From positions 265,979-329,978 of the forward strand of contig ONMR01000001.1 in NCBI GenBank assembly GCA_900318995.1: a stretch of 64,000 nucleotides of DNA. The letters are read 5' to 3'. The notes beneath the pieces were generated by a model, which made no database searches, was not told the DNA's origin, and saw only the letters and a list, made by a program, of their open reading frames with translations. Below, piece by piece: positions 39,502 to 49,660 of this stretch. Source of the DNA: an uncultured Prevotellaceae bacterium (GTDB taxonomy: Bacteria > Bacteroidota > Bacteroidia > Bacteroidales > Bacteroidaceae). Numbering within the stretch: the stretch's first letter is position 1; each line of letters starts with the position of its first letter. The position numbers and the translations under genes are program-made.

Positions 39502-41157
39502 TCAGCAAAAAAGAGAATAATAGTCTGGATTTCTTTTACTGAACCTGTACTTACGTTTCCTGATTGCATCGGCAGTTACGTTACCCAATAGCTTTGCAAC
39601 CAGTTCATTCTTAAAGTGCATAGCTGACAACAACAACGTCAGGGATTCTTCTGTATCTATTCCGGGATACTCTATCTGCATATCTGCAATAGTATCGCTG
39701 AATGAGTGCTTGATGGTTTCAATGACCATAGCCTTCTTGCTGGAGTCCAGCTCTTGACCTAAGGAATCGGATGTAAGTGTTCTGAACGCTTCACTATTAT
39801 AAAAGTACTTCTTGTTTATTTCTATCCTGTGCCGATACAGATTCATCAGTACGGCACGCGCCCCGGGGTCAGTTTGGGACTGTTCTCTTACCCTGGATTC
39901 AAGAATGGAAATGCTGCTTCGGCGTATTTCCTGTTCCAATCTGATAAGTTCCTCCTGTTTTTCTATAATGCGTTTCTTCTCCCTGTTCTTGAACAGGACG
40001 TATATAAGAACCGTAATAATGGTTATGGCAATGAAAGAGAATATGCAAATCAGGACAAAGCGCTTATGCCTGCCCTGCATTTTCTCTTCCTTAAGTTCTT
40101 CTTTGTGCAGGTACTGCAAATCCATTATCTCCCTCGAATCAGACTGCTTAACCATCTCGATTGAATCTCGAAGTTCGGAGTATTGCTGATGCCACATAAG
40201 GACTTCGGCGGCATTGCCTTTTTTAGCCGAAATCTCTGCCAATCTATCATATATTATTATCCTGGCGTTGGCATCTGATATGTCGGGGATTGATTTTTTG
40301 AAGTATAAATACGCGGAATCTAAATCTTCTGAATAATAAAACGAGGTGGCTTTCATATTGTTGTAAGCTCCCGGTGGGATTGGATTGCTGTTCTTCTCCT
40401 TTTGAAAAAACCTTGTTATTGTAACTGTCCTGAAAGAAGTATCGCCAGGATTATCCAATGATGAAGAATTGTATACGGGGATTTTAAAAAGAGTGTCTGT
40501 CCAGGTATTTTCAGCTTCAGATACTTCATTAAGGATAAAAGAGAACTGTGATGACTTTTCGTCCGTATTCTGCACATTTGGATCCTTTAGTCTGGATAAG
40601 GCGGAGAAAACTGTTGCATAATATGACAACGATGAATCCTGAATTCTGTCAGCATTGATCCTGCATTTGTAGAATTCATCATAGGCACAGTCATACTTCT
40701 TTTTTTCGTAATAGCGGCTACCAAGGTTCTTCTCAGTCAGCGCATAGTATCTGACAAGCGTATCCGGGAAGAGGTCTTTAGCCTTGAGGTATGCGTAGAT
40801 GGCAGCATGATTTTTTTTCATTCTGGAATACACGCACCCTTGTGAGTACCATGCCAAGGCTGCGTGATAACTCTTGCGCCTGGAACCATAATAGTCTGTG
40901 GCGGTTATTATAAGGCTGTCTGACGAGAATGGCCTTCCCAATTCATAATCAATCTGAGTCTTAAGTATGGCATACAGTGCATTGCTCCGGCGTGATGACG
41001 GTAACTGAATAGACGACATGGCGGAATCGGCTGCATGTATATCAGTTTCCAACAGATTCTCAACCTCTCGCAGACTGCTATTGCTATCACTACATGAAAT
41101 CAGAACTGAAATGCACAATAAGTTTAATAAAAACAATAATCCTTTGCTGCCTCTCAT
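39502..41157 (-). CDS. Membrane TPR protein with C-terminal helix-turn-helix
   Basis: A 551-residue predicted one-component membrane regulator. The N-terminus has a lipoprotein-type signal (VLISC, Cys22). Residues about 45-340 are helical TPR-like repeats (AALAWYSQGCVYSRMKKNHA, EKNLGSRYYEKKKYDCAYDE and others). One membrane segment lies at about 367-389 (FVLICIFSFIAITIITVLIY), then a coiled coil, then a C-terminal region of about 120 residues ending in a LuxR/sigma-4-like helix-turn-helix (KNELVAKLLGNVTADAIRKR). I start at MRGSKG, since the frame further upstream runs over the promoter. The TPR part would sense something in the periplasm and the HTH would act inside. The lipobox and an internal membrane segment together are odd; the first may be a plain signal anchor. 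Confidence 0.75.
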   Translation of the reverse strand: MRGSKGLLFLLNLLCISVLISCSDSNSSLREVENLLETDIHAADSAMSSIQLPSSRRSNALYAILKTQIDYELGRPFSSDSLIITATDYYGSRRKSYHAALAWYSQGCVYSRMKKNHAAIYAYLKAKDLFPDTLVRYYALTEKNLGSRYYEKKKYDCAYDEFYKCRINADRIQDSSLSYYATVFSALSRLKDPNVQNTDEKSSQFSFILNEVSEAENTWTDTLFKIPVYNSSSLDNPGDTSFRTVTITRFFQKEKNSNPIPPGAYNNMKATSFYYSEDLDSAYLYFKKSIPDISDANARIIIYDRLAEISAKKGNAAEVLMWHQQYSELRDSIEMVKQSDSREIMDLQYLHKEELKEEKMQGRHKRFVLICIFSFIAITIITVLIYVLFKNREKKRIIEKQEELIRLEQEIRRSSISILESRVREQSQTDPGARAVLMNLYRHRIEINKKYFYNSEAFRTLTSDSLGQELDSSKKAMVIETIKHSFSDTIADMQIEYPGIDTEESLTLLLSAMHFKNELVAKLLGNVTADAIRKRKYRFSKRNPDYYSLFC

Positions 41158-41178
41158 TTGTTTTTCAAAACGTTTGAA

Positions 41179-41186
41179 CAAATATA
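41179..41186 (-). promoter_or_regulatory. Promoter -7 box of the TPR-HTH gene
   Basis: TATATTTG on the minus strand fits TAnnTTTG, 21 bases before the ATG at 41157. The tandem operator begins 33 bases beyond it, as at the neighbouring promoter. Confidence 0.65.
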
Positions 41187-41219
41187 TGGATAATAACTGA
41201 GTTTGTTTTACTCCCGGGC

Positions 41220-41240
41220 AGGACAAAATCGGGACAAATG
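41220..41240 (-). promoter_or_regulatory. Tandem operator, copy 2
   Basis: Identical to copy 1 (39452-39472) over 20 of 21 bases; only the first base of the outer half-site differs (A for G). Same 11-base half-site period, orientation and distance to the -7 box, although the bases between operator and box are unrelated. Confidence 0.65.
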
Positions 41241-41296
41241 GCCGGAGCGGGTGGCATCTTAATAACCGTAAGCGGCACAGGAACTTACTTTTTTAC

Positions 41297-41304
41297 TATT
41301 TTTG
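41297..41304 (+). promoter_or_regulatory. Promoter -7 box of murF
   Basis: TATTTTTG is only seven bases before the ATG, so the transcript should start at or next to the start codon. Confidence 0.7.
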
Positions 41305-41311
41305 CGGTAAT

Positions 41312-42616
41312 ATGACAATTGAGGAGATTTACAGCAGGTTAAGTGAGTGCGCCGGGGTTACTACCGACAGCCGCAAGTGCGGGCCGGGACTGATGTTCTT
41401 TGCTCTTAAGGGTGAGCGTTTTGACGGCAATGAGTTTGTGCGCGGAGCGTTGGAGCAGGGCTGTCCGTATGCCGTTATGGATAATGCCGGCCTTTATGAT
41501 GCGGCCGATGGGCGTATGATACTGGTGGATAATGTGCTGTTAACCCTGCAACAGGTAGCCGCTTTGCATAGGCGCCGGTTAGGGACGCCTGTTATAGGCA
41601 TTACCGGAACCAACGGTAAGACCACCACCAAGGAACTTACCAATGCCGTGATGGGCACAACTTACAATGTGCTCTGTACTCAGGGTAATCTCAATAATTC
41701 AATAGGTGTTCCGCTAACTGTCCTGGGACTTAAGCCGGAGCATCAGTATGCCATTGTGGAGATGGGGGCAAGCCATCCCGGTGATATAAGGGAACTTGTA
41801 GAGGTCAGCCAGCCTGACTACGGACTGATTACCAATGTGGGTAAGGCCCATCTGCTGGGATTCGGGTCATTTGAGGGCGTAAAGCGTACCAAGGGTGAAC
41901 TCTATGACTGGCTGCGTGAGCATAAAGGGACGGCATTCGTTAACCGAGACAATGAGCATCTGCAGCAGATGTGCCAGGGGCTGCCAATGATTGAGTACGG
42001 CAAACCCGGGCAGGACGGACTGCTGGTTGAGGGCAATGTGCTGGAGTGTAACCCGTTTGTAAAGTTCCGCTGGCGCAGAGGCAGCGGGCAGTGGCATACG
42101 GTCCAGACCAACCTGATAGGGGCTTATAATGTTGACAATGCACTGGCCGCAATAACCGTAGGTCTGCATTTCGGGGTTACCGAGGCTGATGCATCGGCCG
42201 CCGTTGCCGGATACAAGCCTCAGAACAACCGCTCACAGCTTACTGAGACCGGGCGCAATCATCTGGTTGTGGATGCATATAACGCCAATCCCACCAGTAT
42301 GGCCGCTGCAATTGATAATTTCAGCATGATCCAGGCACAGGACAAGATGCTGATTCTGGGTGATATGCGTGAACTGGGCGATGTGTCGCAGGCCGAGCAT
42401 ATCAACATCGTGGATTTGCTCAAACGTAAGGGGTTCACTCAGGTATGGCTTGTGGGAAGTGAGTTCGGAAAGGCAGCCCAGGGGGCTGGATTCAGACTAT
42501 TCCCGGATGTGGAGGCTGTAAACGTGGCGCTCAGTAAAGAGCCCGTTGCAGGAAAGACTATCCTGATAAAGGGTTCCAACAGTATAGGATTAACCAAAAC
42601 AATAACCAATTTATAA
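41312..42616 (+). CDS. murF: UDP-MurNAc-tripeptide:D-Ala-D-Ala ligase
   Basis: MurF adds D-Ala-D-Ala to the UDP-MurNAc tripeptide and finishes the cytoplasmic precursor. The 434-residue protein has the N-terminal domain motif TTDSRKCGPGLMFFALKGER, the ATP loop [25 protein letters not shown] and the C-terminal DAYNANPTSM. It lies outside the dcw cluster, as often in Bacteroidetes, and leads an operon with an SGNH hydrolase, folP and dacA. Its leader is very short or absent. Confidence 0.95.
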   Translation: MTIEEIYSRLSECAGVTTDSRKCGPGLMFFALKGERFDGNEFVRGALEQGCPYAVMDNAGLYDAADGRMILVDNVLLTLQQVAALHRRRLGTPVIGITGTNGKTTTKELTNAVMGTTYNVLCTQGNLNNSIGVPLTVLGLKPEHQYAIVEMGASHPGDIRELVEVSQPDYGLITNVGKAHLLGFGSFEGVKRTKGELYDWLREHKGTAFVNRDNEHLQQMCQGLPMIEYGKPGQDGLLVEGNVLECNPFVKFRWRRGSGQWHTVQTNLIGAYNVDNALAAITVGLHFGVTEADASAAVAGYKPQNNRSQLTETGRNHLVVDAYNANPTSMAAAIDNFSMIQAQDKMLILGDMRELGDVSQAEHINIVDLLKRKGFTQVWLVGSEFGKAAQGAGFRLFPDVEAVNVALSKEPVAGKTILIKGSNSIGLTKTITNL

Positions 42617-42618
42617 TT

Positions 42619-43287
42619 ATGAAGAAACTGGCAGTTCTTTTTGCATGTGTTATGTTGTGCGGCGTGATGTCCGCACAGTTGAAAGTCTCCGTTATGGGTG
42701 ACTCTTACTCTACATTTACGGGTTCCATGCCCAGGTATTATGACACATTCTATCCCAACCAGTTCTGCGGTGTTACAGAGCAGAGCCAGCAGTGGTGGGC
42801 TCAGGTTATCGAGAAGAACGGATGGGTGCTTGAAAAGAATGACTCATGGTCAGGCAGTACGGTTTGCTGCCGCGGTTACAATCATGACGATTACTCTGAC
42901 CGCGCATTCGTGACCCGTCTGAACTGCATCGGCGCTCCCGATATCCTGTTCATATTCGGAGGTACCAATGATGACTGGACACACGAGCCTTTCGGCGACT
43001 ACAAGTACTCCGGCTGGACCAAGGAGGATCTCTATTTCTACCGTCCGGCTTTTGCTTATCTGCTTGACAACCTTAAGAAGCTGTATCCCAAGATGAAGAT
43101 CTACTCACTGCTTAACGACGGTATGAGTGAGAACCTGGGTGAGTCAATGAGGGAGATATGCAAGCACTACGGTGTGCCCGTAATTGCAGTGGAGGGCATT
43201 GAGAAGCGCATGAACCATCCTACCGCCGCCGGTATGACCAAGATTGCCGAGCAGGTACAGGCTTTCCTGGACGCTGAGAAGAAGTGA
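42619..43287 (+). CDS. Exported SGNH/GDSL hydrolase
   Basis: A 222-residue secreted esterase-like protein: signal peptide (CVMLCGVMSAQ), block I GDSYSTFTG with the nucleophile Ser, block III GGTNDDW, and block V NHPTAAGM with the catalytic His. All four SGNH positions can be identified. The substrate is unknown; it may be an acyl or acetyl group on a glycan, and its place two bases after murF hints at the cell wall, but that is inference. Confidence 0.85.
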   Translation: MKKLAVLFACVMLCGVMSAQLKVSVMGDSYSTFTGSMPRYYDTFYPNQFCGVTEQSQQWWAQVIEKNGWVLEKNDSWSGSTVCCRGYNHDDYSDRAFVTRLNCIGAPDILFIFGGTNDDWTHEPFGDYKYSGWTKEDLYFYRPAFAYLLDNLKKLYPKMKIYSLLNDGMSENLGESMREICKHYGVPVIAVEGIEKRMNHPTAAGMTKIAEQVQAFLDAEKK

Positions 43288-43288
43288 T

Positions 43289-44059
43289 ATGGCCAGAATC
43301 ATGGGAATCATAAACGTGACTCCTGACTCATTCTGGAGCGGGTCAAGAGTGCAGGATAAGACCACTCTTGTGGAGCGTGTCCGGCAGATGATTTCCCAGG
43401 GGGCCGATGCCATTGACGTAGGCGGCTGCTCCACACGTCCCGGTGCCGTGCAGGCATCGGCTGATGAGGAGATGGAGCGTCTGGAGTGGGGACTGGATGC
43501 TATAAGGACGGAGTTTCCGGATATACTGTTGTCGGTTGACACCTACCGCCCGGATATTGCTGAGCGCTGTGTCAGAGAGTGGAACGTGAATATCATAAAT
43601 GATGTTTACGGTGGCAACGACGATATGTATAGGGTGGTGGCAGATACAGGAGTGCAGTATGTGCTTATGTGGCCTGAAACCATAAAAGAGGATCCCGTAA
43701 GTGAGATGATGTCATTCTTTAAGGAGAGGCTGCAGATTATGGAGAAGGCCGGCGTGGATGTAAACCGTCAGGTGATCCTGGACCCCGGATACGGATTCGG
43801 TAAGACTCTTGAGCGGAACTACACCATACTGGCTCATCAGGCTGAACTGCGCAAGCTGGGGCTTCCGGTATTATCGGCACTCTCACGCAAGTCTATGGCC
43901 TGGAAACTGCTGGAGATAACCCCTGAAGAGGCTCTTCCCGCTACGGTTTCAATGAATACGATAGCTCTTCTGAACGGTGCCGACTGGATACGCGTGCACG
44001 ATGTCCGCGAAGCAGTCCAGACCGTCAGGATAGTACAGGCACTAAAAGCAAATTATTAA
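43289..44059 (+). CDS. folP: Dihydropteroate synthase
   Basis: FolP joins p-aminobenzoate to the pterin in folate synthesis. The 256-residue product is slightly short at the N-terminus but complete in motifs: GIINVTPDSFWSGSR, DVGGCSTRPGA, LDPGYGFGKT and LSRKS. The start is the ATG giving MARIMGIIN, one base after the hydrolase stop. folP followed directly by dacA is a usual pair in Bacteroidales. Confidence 0.95.
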   Translation: MARIMGIINVTPDSFWSGSRVQDKTTLVERVRQMISQGADAIDVGGCSTRPGAVQASADEEMERLEWGLDAIRTEFPDILLSVDTYRPDIAERCVREWNVNIINDVYGGNDDMYRVVADTGVQYVLMWPETIKEDPVSEMMSFFKERLQIMEKAGVDVNRQVILDPGYGFGKTLERNYTILAHQAELRKLGLPVLSALSRKSMAWKLLEITPEEALPATVSMNTIALLNGADWIRVHDVREAVQTVRIVQALKANY

Positions 44060-44060
44060 C

Positions 44061-44837
44061 ATGGGTGATTATTTTGATTTATTCGGCATTAAGGACCTGA
44101 TAGACGTATTGTGCGTATCGCTGCTTCTGTTCTATCTCTACAAACTGATGAAGAGGACGGGGTCGCTCAATATGTTCATCGGCATACTGGTGTTCATATT
44201 TGTGTGGATGATTGTATCTCAGGTCCTTAAGATGCAGTTGTTGGGTGCCGTACTGGACAAGTTGGTCGATGTGGGCGTGATAGCGCTGATTGTGCTTTTT
44301 GCCGATGACATCCGCCATTTCTTCAGGGACATCGGCACATCAACCCGTACCCGCAAGCTGTTCCATTGGCTGGTCAGAAGGCGCAGTGCCAATAACGATG
44401 CCGCCAAATGGGAGCCCGTGGTCAAGGCCTGCGACAGCATGAGCCACCATAAGGAGGGCGCATTGATAGTGATTGGGCAGAATGATGAGCTGCACGATGT
44501 GATAGCCACCGGTGAGACTGTCAATGCCAATGTCAACCAGCTGCTTATTGAGAACATATTCTTCAAGAACAGCCCTCTCCATGACGGAGCCATGATCATT
44601 GTGGGCGACAGAATAGAGTCGGCAGCATGTATATTGCCTCTGTCGCAGTCAGAAGAGCTGCCAAAAGCGTTCGGACTGCGTCACCGCTCGGCAATGGGTA
44701 TTGCCGAGAAGACCAATGCTGTAGCGGTGGTGGTATCGGAAGAGACAGGACAGATAACGGTTTTCTATAAGGGATCTTACCAGAGGGACTTGACTGCGGA
44801 GCAACTGACACAGTTCCTGGTGGAGAATGTCAGATAG
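44061..44837 (+). CDS. dacA: Diadenylate cyclase, CdaA/DacA type
   Basis: DacA makes cyclic di-AMP from two ATP at the inner membrane. Three membrane segments fill the first 90 residues (DVLCVSLLLFYLYKL, LNMFIGILVFIFVWMIVS, VGVIALIVLFA). The DAC domain follows, with the catalytic SPLHDGAMIIV (DGA motif) and LRHRSAMGIAE (RHR motif). Length 258 residues is normal. It starts one base after folP. The strong hairpin at 44850 probably ends this transcript. Confidence 0.94.
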   Translation: MGDYFDLFGIKDLIDVLCVSLLLFYLYKLMKRTGSLNMFIGILVFIFVWMIVSQVLKMQLLGAVLDKLVDVGVIALIVLFADDIRHFFRDIGTSTRTRKLFHWLVRRRSANNDAAKWEPVVKACDSMSHHKEGALIVIGQNDELHDVIATGETVNANVNQLLIENIFFKNSPLHDGAMIIVGDRIESAACILPLSQSEELPKAFGLRHRSAMGIAEKTNAVAVVVSEETGQITVFYKGSYQRDLTAEQLTQFLVENVR

Positions 44838-44849
44838 AATATTGTCTTA

Positions 44850-44909
44850 TGTGTCAAACTGTCAGCCGGGGTGACATAATCGGCCCCGGTTGCGGTTTGG
44901 CACATTTTT
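44850..44909 (+). terminator. Double-stem terminator between dacA and groS
   Basis: TGTGTCAAAC at 44850-44859 pairs with GTTTGGCACA at 44895-44904, with one G-U, around an inner CCGGGG/CCCCGG stem. TTTTT follows. It lies 13 bases after the dacA stop. The remaining 66 bases before groS show no CIRCE element and no clear -7 box. Confidence 0.7.
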
Positions 44910-44975
44910 GGCTCTATACCATGTGCCCGATGAGGGGCTTTTGACAGAAAGACAAATAACTTAAAACATAAGATT

Positions 44976-45251
44976 ATGAACATTAAACCGTTAGCAGACA
45001 GAGTTCTGATTCTTCCGGCAGCAGCCGAGGAGAAGACCATCGGCGGAATCATTATCCCCGATACAGCCAAGGAGAAACCCCTTAAGGGTGAGGTAATAGC
45101 AGTAGGTAACGGCACCAAGGATGAGGCAATGGTTCTCAAGAAGGGTGACCAGGTACTGTATGGCAAATATTCAGGCACCGAGCTTGAAGTTGAGGGTGAG
45201 AAATACTTGATTATGCGTCAGAGCGACGTTCTGGCAGTGGTTGAAAAATAA
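44976..45251 (+). CDS. groS: Co-chaperonin GroES
   Basis: The 91-residue lid of the GroEL chamber. It opens [20 protein letters not shown] and has the mobile loop sequence [16 protein letters not shown], then [20 protein letters not shown]. It is 15 bases before groL. How heat shock control works here is not visible in the sequence. Confidence 0.97.
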   Translation: MNIKPLADRVLILPAAAEEKTIGGIIIPDTAKEKPLKGEVIAVGNGTKDEAMVLKKGDQVLYGKYSGTELEVEGEKYLIMRQSDVLAVVEK

Positions 45252-45254
45252 TAA

Positions 45255-46904
<1,650 letters not shown>

Positions 46905-46920
46905 TCCTATCAGATAATTG

Positions 46921-46957
46921 AAAAAAGGCGCGCGATGATTATTCGCGCGCCTTTTTT
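46921..46957 (+). terminator. Terminator of groSL
   Basis: GGCGCGCGA (46927-46935) and TCGCGCGCC (46943-46951) pair perfectly, flanked by AAAAAA and TTTTTT, which extend the stem. The purN promoter starts four bases later. Confidence 0.92.
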
Positions 46958-46960
46958 GTG

Positions 46961-46968
46961 TACCTTTG
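46961..46968 (+). promoter_or_regulatory. Promoter -7 box of purN
   Basis: TACCTTTG, five bases before the ATG at 46974, implies a leaderless transcript. Confidence 0.7.
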
Positions 46969-46973
46969 TGACT

Positions 46974-47645
46974 ATGATACGATTAGCGATTCTGGCATCG
47001 GCCAATGGTACAAACGCGCAGGCAATAATTGAGGCTGTGCGTGCGGGTGGGTTGGATGCCGATGTAAAGGTGGTACTTACCAACAAGGAGGATGCGGGGG
47101 TGATAGAGCGCGCCCGCAGGCTGGGAGTGCCCGTGGAGATAATACCATCCAAGGGACACAGAAACCGTGCGGAGTATGATGCTCTTGTGGTTGATGCCCT
47201 TAAGAAATATGATGTTGACACCATTGCTCTGGCGGGTTGGATGAGGATACTGAGTGAGGTATTCGTGAATGCTTATGAAGGCCGTATCCTTAATCTGCAT
47301 CCGGCTTTGCTGCCCAGTTTTAAGGGTGCTACGGCCATTGTTGATGCGTATGAGCATGGAGTGAGGATAACCGGCTGCTCGGTCCATCTGGTAACTCCGG
47401 AACTTGATGCAGGTCCGGTGATAATTCAGGCTGGCGTGCCGGTAAACGGTACCGTCGATGAACTTGAGGCTCAGATACACCGCATGGAGCACAGGATTTT
47501 CCCGCAGGCACTGCAGTGGTTCTCAGAGGGCCGTATCAGCACTGAGGGACACAAGGTTATAGTGGCTCCCGCTGCCGGTCCGGTAAAAAAGATTGATTAC
47601 ATAGAGGGTTGCCTGGTTTCGCCGGCACTCGAGGAAAAAATATAG
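46974..47645 (+). CDS. purN: Phosphoribosylglycinamide formyltransferase
   Basis: PurN moves a formyl group from 10-formyltetrahydrofolate to GAR in purine synthesis. The 223-residue protein has the catalytic NLHPALLPSFKG (Asn and His) and SVHLVTPELDAGPV (Asp). The start is the ATG giving MIRLAILAS. An upstream ATG in frame lies inside the groSL terminator and is rejected. It heads a run with deoD, prmC, recX and comF. Confidence 0.93.
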   Translation: MIRLAILASANGTNAQAIIEAVRAGGLDADVKVVLTNKEDAGVIERARRLGVPVEIIPSKGHRNRAEYDALVVDALKKYDVDTIALAGWMRILSEVFVNAYEGRILNLHPALLPSFKGATAIVDAYEHGVRITGCSVHLVTPELDAGPVIIQAGVPVNGTVDELEAQIHRMEHRIFPQALQWFSEGRISTEGHKVIVAPAAGPVKKIDYIEGCLVSPALEEKI

Positions 47646-47649
47646 GCTT

Positions 47650-48363
47650 ATGAGTAGAGAAGACACCCCCACGGCTCATATCGCAGCGCAGTATGATGAT
47701 ATAGCCAAGACTGTGATAATGTGCGGAGACCCTCTCCGTGCCAAGTTCATTGCCGAGAAGTATCTGGAAAGTCCCAAACTATTTAATGAGGTTCGCGGAA
47801 TGCTGGGTTATACCGGTCTTTACAAGGGCAAGCGTGTATCGGTTATGGGTCACGGAATGGGTATCCCATCAATAGGTATCTACTCTTACGAGCTGTTCAA
47901 CTTCTTTGATGTAGAGAACATCATCAGGGTAGGTACGGCTGGTGCATTGACTGCAGACATGAAGATAGGCGATATGCTGTTTGCACAGGCTGCCTGCACT
48001 GACTCCGATTACGGACATCAGTACGGATTCCCCGCCAGGTTTGCTCCTATTGCTGATTTCGGTCTGCTGGAGAGTGCCGCACGTGTGGCCCGTGAGAACG
48101 GATTCCCGTTCCAGGTGGGTAACATATACAGTGCCGATGTGTTCTACGATGAGTCAGACAAGCAGATGAAATGGGGCAAGTTCGGAGTGAAGGCAGTCGA
48201 GATGGAATCGGCCGGACTCTATATCAACGCTGCCGCATCGGGCAAGAAGGCGCTTACCATCTGCACCATATCGGACCAGCTGGTTCACCGCAAGTATGCA
48301 TCGACCGAGGAGCGTCGCAGCAGCTTTACCAACATGATGAAGGTGGCACTTGAGATAGCATAA
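47650..48363 (+). CDS. deoD: Purine-nucleoside phosphorylase, DeoD type
   Basis: A hexameric-type phosphorylase that splits purine nucleosides with phosphate. The 237-residue protein shows TVIMCGDPLRAKFIAEKYL, GHGMGIPSIGIYSYEL, VGTAGAL and the substrate-site VKAVEMESAGLY, followed by TISDQL with the catalytic Asp. Length is normal. It follows purN by four bases, which places purine salvage beside purine synthesis. Confidence 0.93.
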   Translation: MSREDTPTAHIAAQYDDIAKTVIMCGDPLRAKFIAEKYLESPKLFNEVRGMLGYTGLYKGKRVSVMGHGMGIPSIGIYSYELFNFFDVENIIRVGTAGALTADMKIGDMLFAQAACTDSDYGHQYGFPARFAPIADFGLLESAARVARENGFPFQVGNIYSADVFYDESDKQMKWGKFGVKAVEMESAGLYINAAASGKKALTICTISDQLVHRKYASTEERRSSFTNMMKVALEIA

Positions 48364-48368
48364 ATCCT

Positions 48369-49190
48369 ATGAAAGAGATTCTGCAGCGCATAGAAGACGC
48401 TTTGGGCGGCCGGTATGCTGCGGCAGAGCTTGAAACCATAAAGAAGGCACTGTGTCTGGAACTTCTGGGCACCAGTGCCGTCTCTTTTTATACCAAAGAA
48501 AAACTGTCTGCCGATACGGAAAAGCTGGATAGGGCTCTGGAGCGTTTGGCTAAAGGCGAGCCTTTACAGTATGTGATTGGTTCAACACCTTTTTGCGGCC
48601 TTACTTTCAGGGTTGACGGGCGGGTGTTGATACCGCGTCCCGAGACTGCAGAGCTTGTAGATTGGGTGGCAGAGGATGCTGCTCCCGGCGGTTCTCTGCT
48701 GGACGTGGGTACCGGCAGCGGATGCATAGCCATAAGTCTGGCTCACCGTCTTCCCGGCTGGAAAGTGCAGGGGTGGGATATCAGCGAGGGCGCTCTTGAG
48801 GTGGCCCGTGATAACAATACTCTTAATGGTACTGAGGTCGAGTTTAGAAAGGTTGATATCCTTAAGGCTGAACAGGATTGCAGGTTCGATGTGATTGTGA
48901 GCAACCCTCCTTATGTTATGGAGTCCGAGAAGGCTCAGATGGAGGATACGGTGCTGGATTATGAGCCTCACTTGGCTCTGTTCGTGTCTGATAATGATCC
49001 GCTTCTGTTTTATCGGGCAATAGCGGAGTTTGGAAAAAAAGCCCTTGTTACGGGCGGCAAACTGTTTTTTGAAATCAACCCGCTGGAGGCATCGGCCTTA
49101 AAGGGGATGCTGGAAGAAGCGGGATACCATAATATTGAATTGCGTAAGGATATTTTTGGAAAACTACGAATGATAAAAGCTTTACTATGA
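48369..49190 (+). CDS. prmC: Release factor glutamine methyltransferase
   Basis: PrmC methylates the GGQ glutamine of release factors. The 273-residue protein has an N-terminal helical domain with VIGSTPFCGLTFRVDGRVLI and RPETAELVDW, SAM-binding LLDVGTGSGCIAISLA and the catalytic SNPPYVME. Its stop overlaps the recX start as ATGA. Confidence 0.94.
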   Translation: MKEILQRIEDALGGRYAAAELETIKKALCLELLGTSAVSFYTKEKLSADTEKLDRALERLAKGEPLQYVIGSTPFCGLTFRVDGRVLIPRPETAELVDWVAEDAAPGGSLLDVGTGSGCIAISLAHRLPGWKVQGWDISEGALEVARDNNTLNGTEVEFRKVDILKAEQDCRFDVIVSNPPYVMESEKAQMEDTVLDYEPHLALFVSDNDPLLFYRAIAEFGKKALVTGGKLFFEINPLEASALKGMLEEAGYHNIELRKDIFGKLRMIKALL

Positions 49191-49657
49191 CTGAATCTGA
49201 AGGAAAGACACTGGCCGAGCGATACTGCTCGGGAGCGGAGCACTGCTGCCTTGAGGTGCGGCAGATGCTGGAACGCCGTAAGGCGGAGAGCGCTGATATT
49301 GAGCGCATAATCCGTTATCTGATCAAGGAGGGATATATTGATGAGTCCCGTTATGCCGCTGCGTTTGTGCATGACAAGGTGCGGTTTGCCAAATGGGGCA
49401 GGGCCAAGATTGCCCAGGCTCTCTGGCAGAAACGTATCCCTGCCGGTGTGGCCGATGAGGCATTGGCCTCTATCGATGAGGATGAGTACATGGCTGCCCT
49501 TAAGGATGTTGTCGCCTCACGTTACCGCCAGACCAAGGGCGCCACTGAGTATGAGCGAAAGATCAAGACCATGAAATCTGTCTGCAGTCGAGGATACGAG
49601 CCGGCGCTTGTGCGCAAGGTTCTAAGCATGTCCGATACTCCCGACATTGACTGTTAA
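49187..49657 (+). CDS. recX: RecX-family regulatory protein
   Basis: RecX modulates RecA filaments. The 156-residue protein has the three-helix repeats of the family: CSGAEHCCLEVRQMLERRK, YIDESRYAAAFVHDKVRFAK and GRAKIAQALWQKRIPAGVAD. It is coupled to prmC by a four-base overlap and precedes comF by three bases. Confidence 0.88.
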   Translation: MTESEGKTLAERYCSGAEHCCLEVRQMLERRKAESADIERIIRYLIKEGYIDESRYAAAFVHDKVRFAKWGRAKIAQALWQKRIPAGVADEALASIDEDEYMAALKDVVASRYRQTKGATEYERKIKTMKSVCSRGYEPALVRKVLSMSDTPDIDC

Positions 49658-49660
49658 ACT

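Noticed and set aside
44838-44975. CIRCE element upstream of groS
   Set aside because: I looked for TTAGCACTC-N9-GAGTGCTAA and found nothing close; the inverted repeat present has another sequence and terminator form.
46935-46973. Upstream start for purN at 46935
   Set aside because: It lies within the groSL terminator and before the -7 box, so it would not be transcribed with purN.
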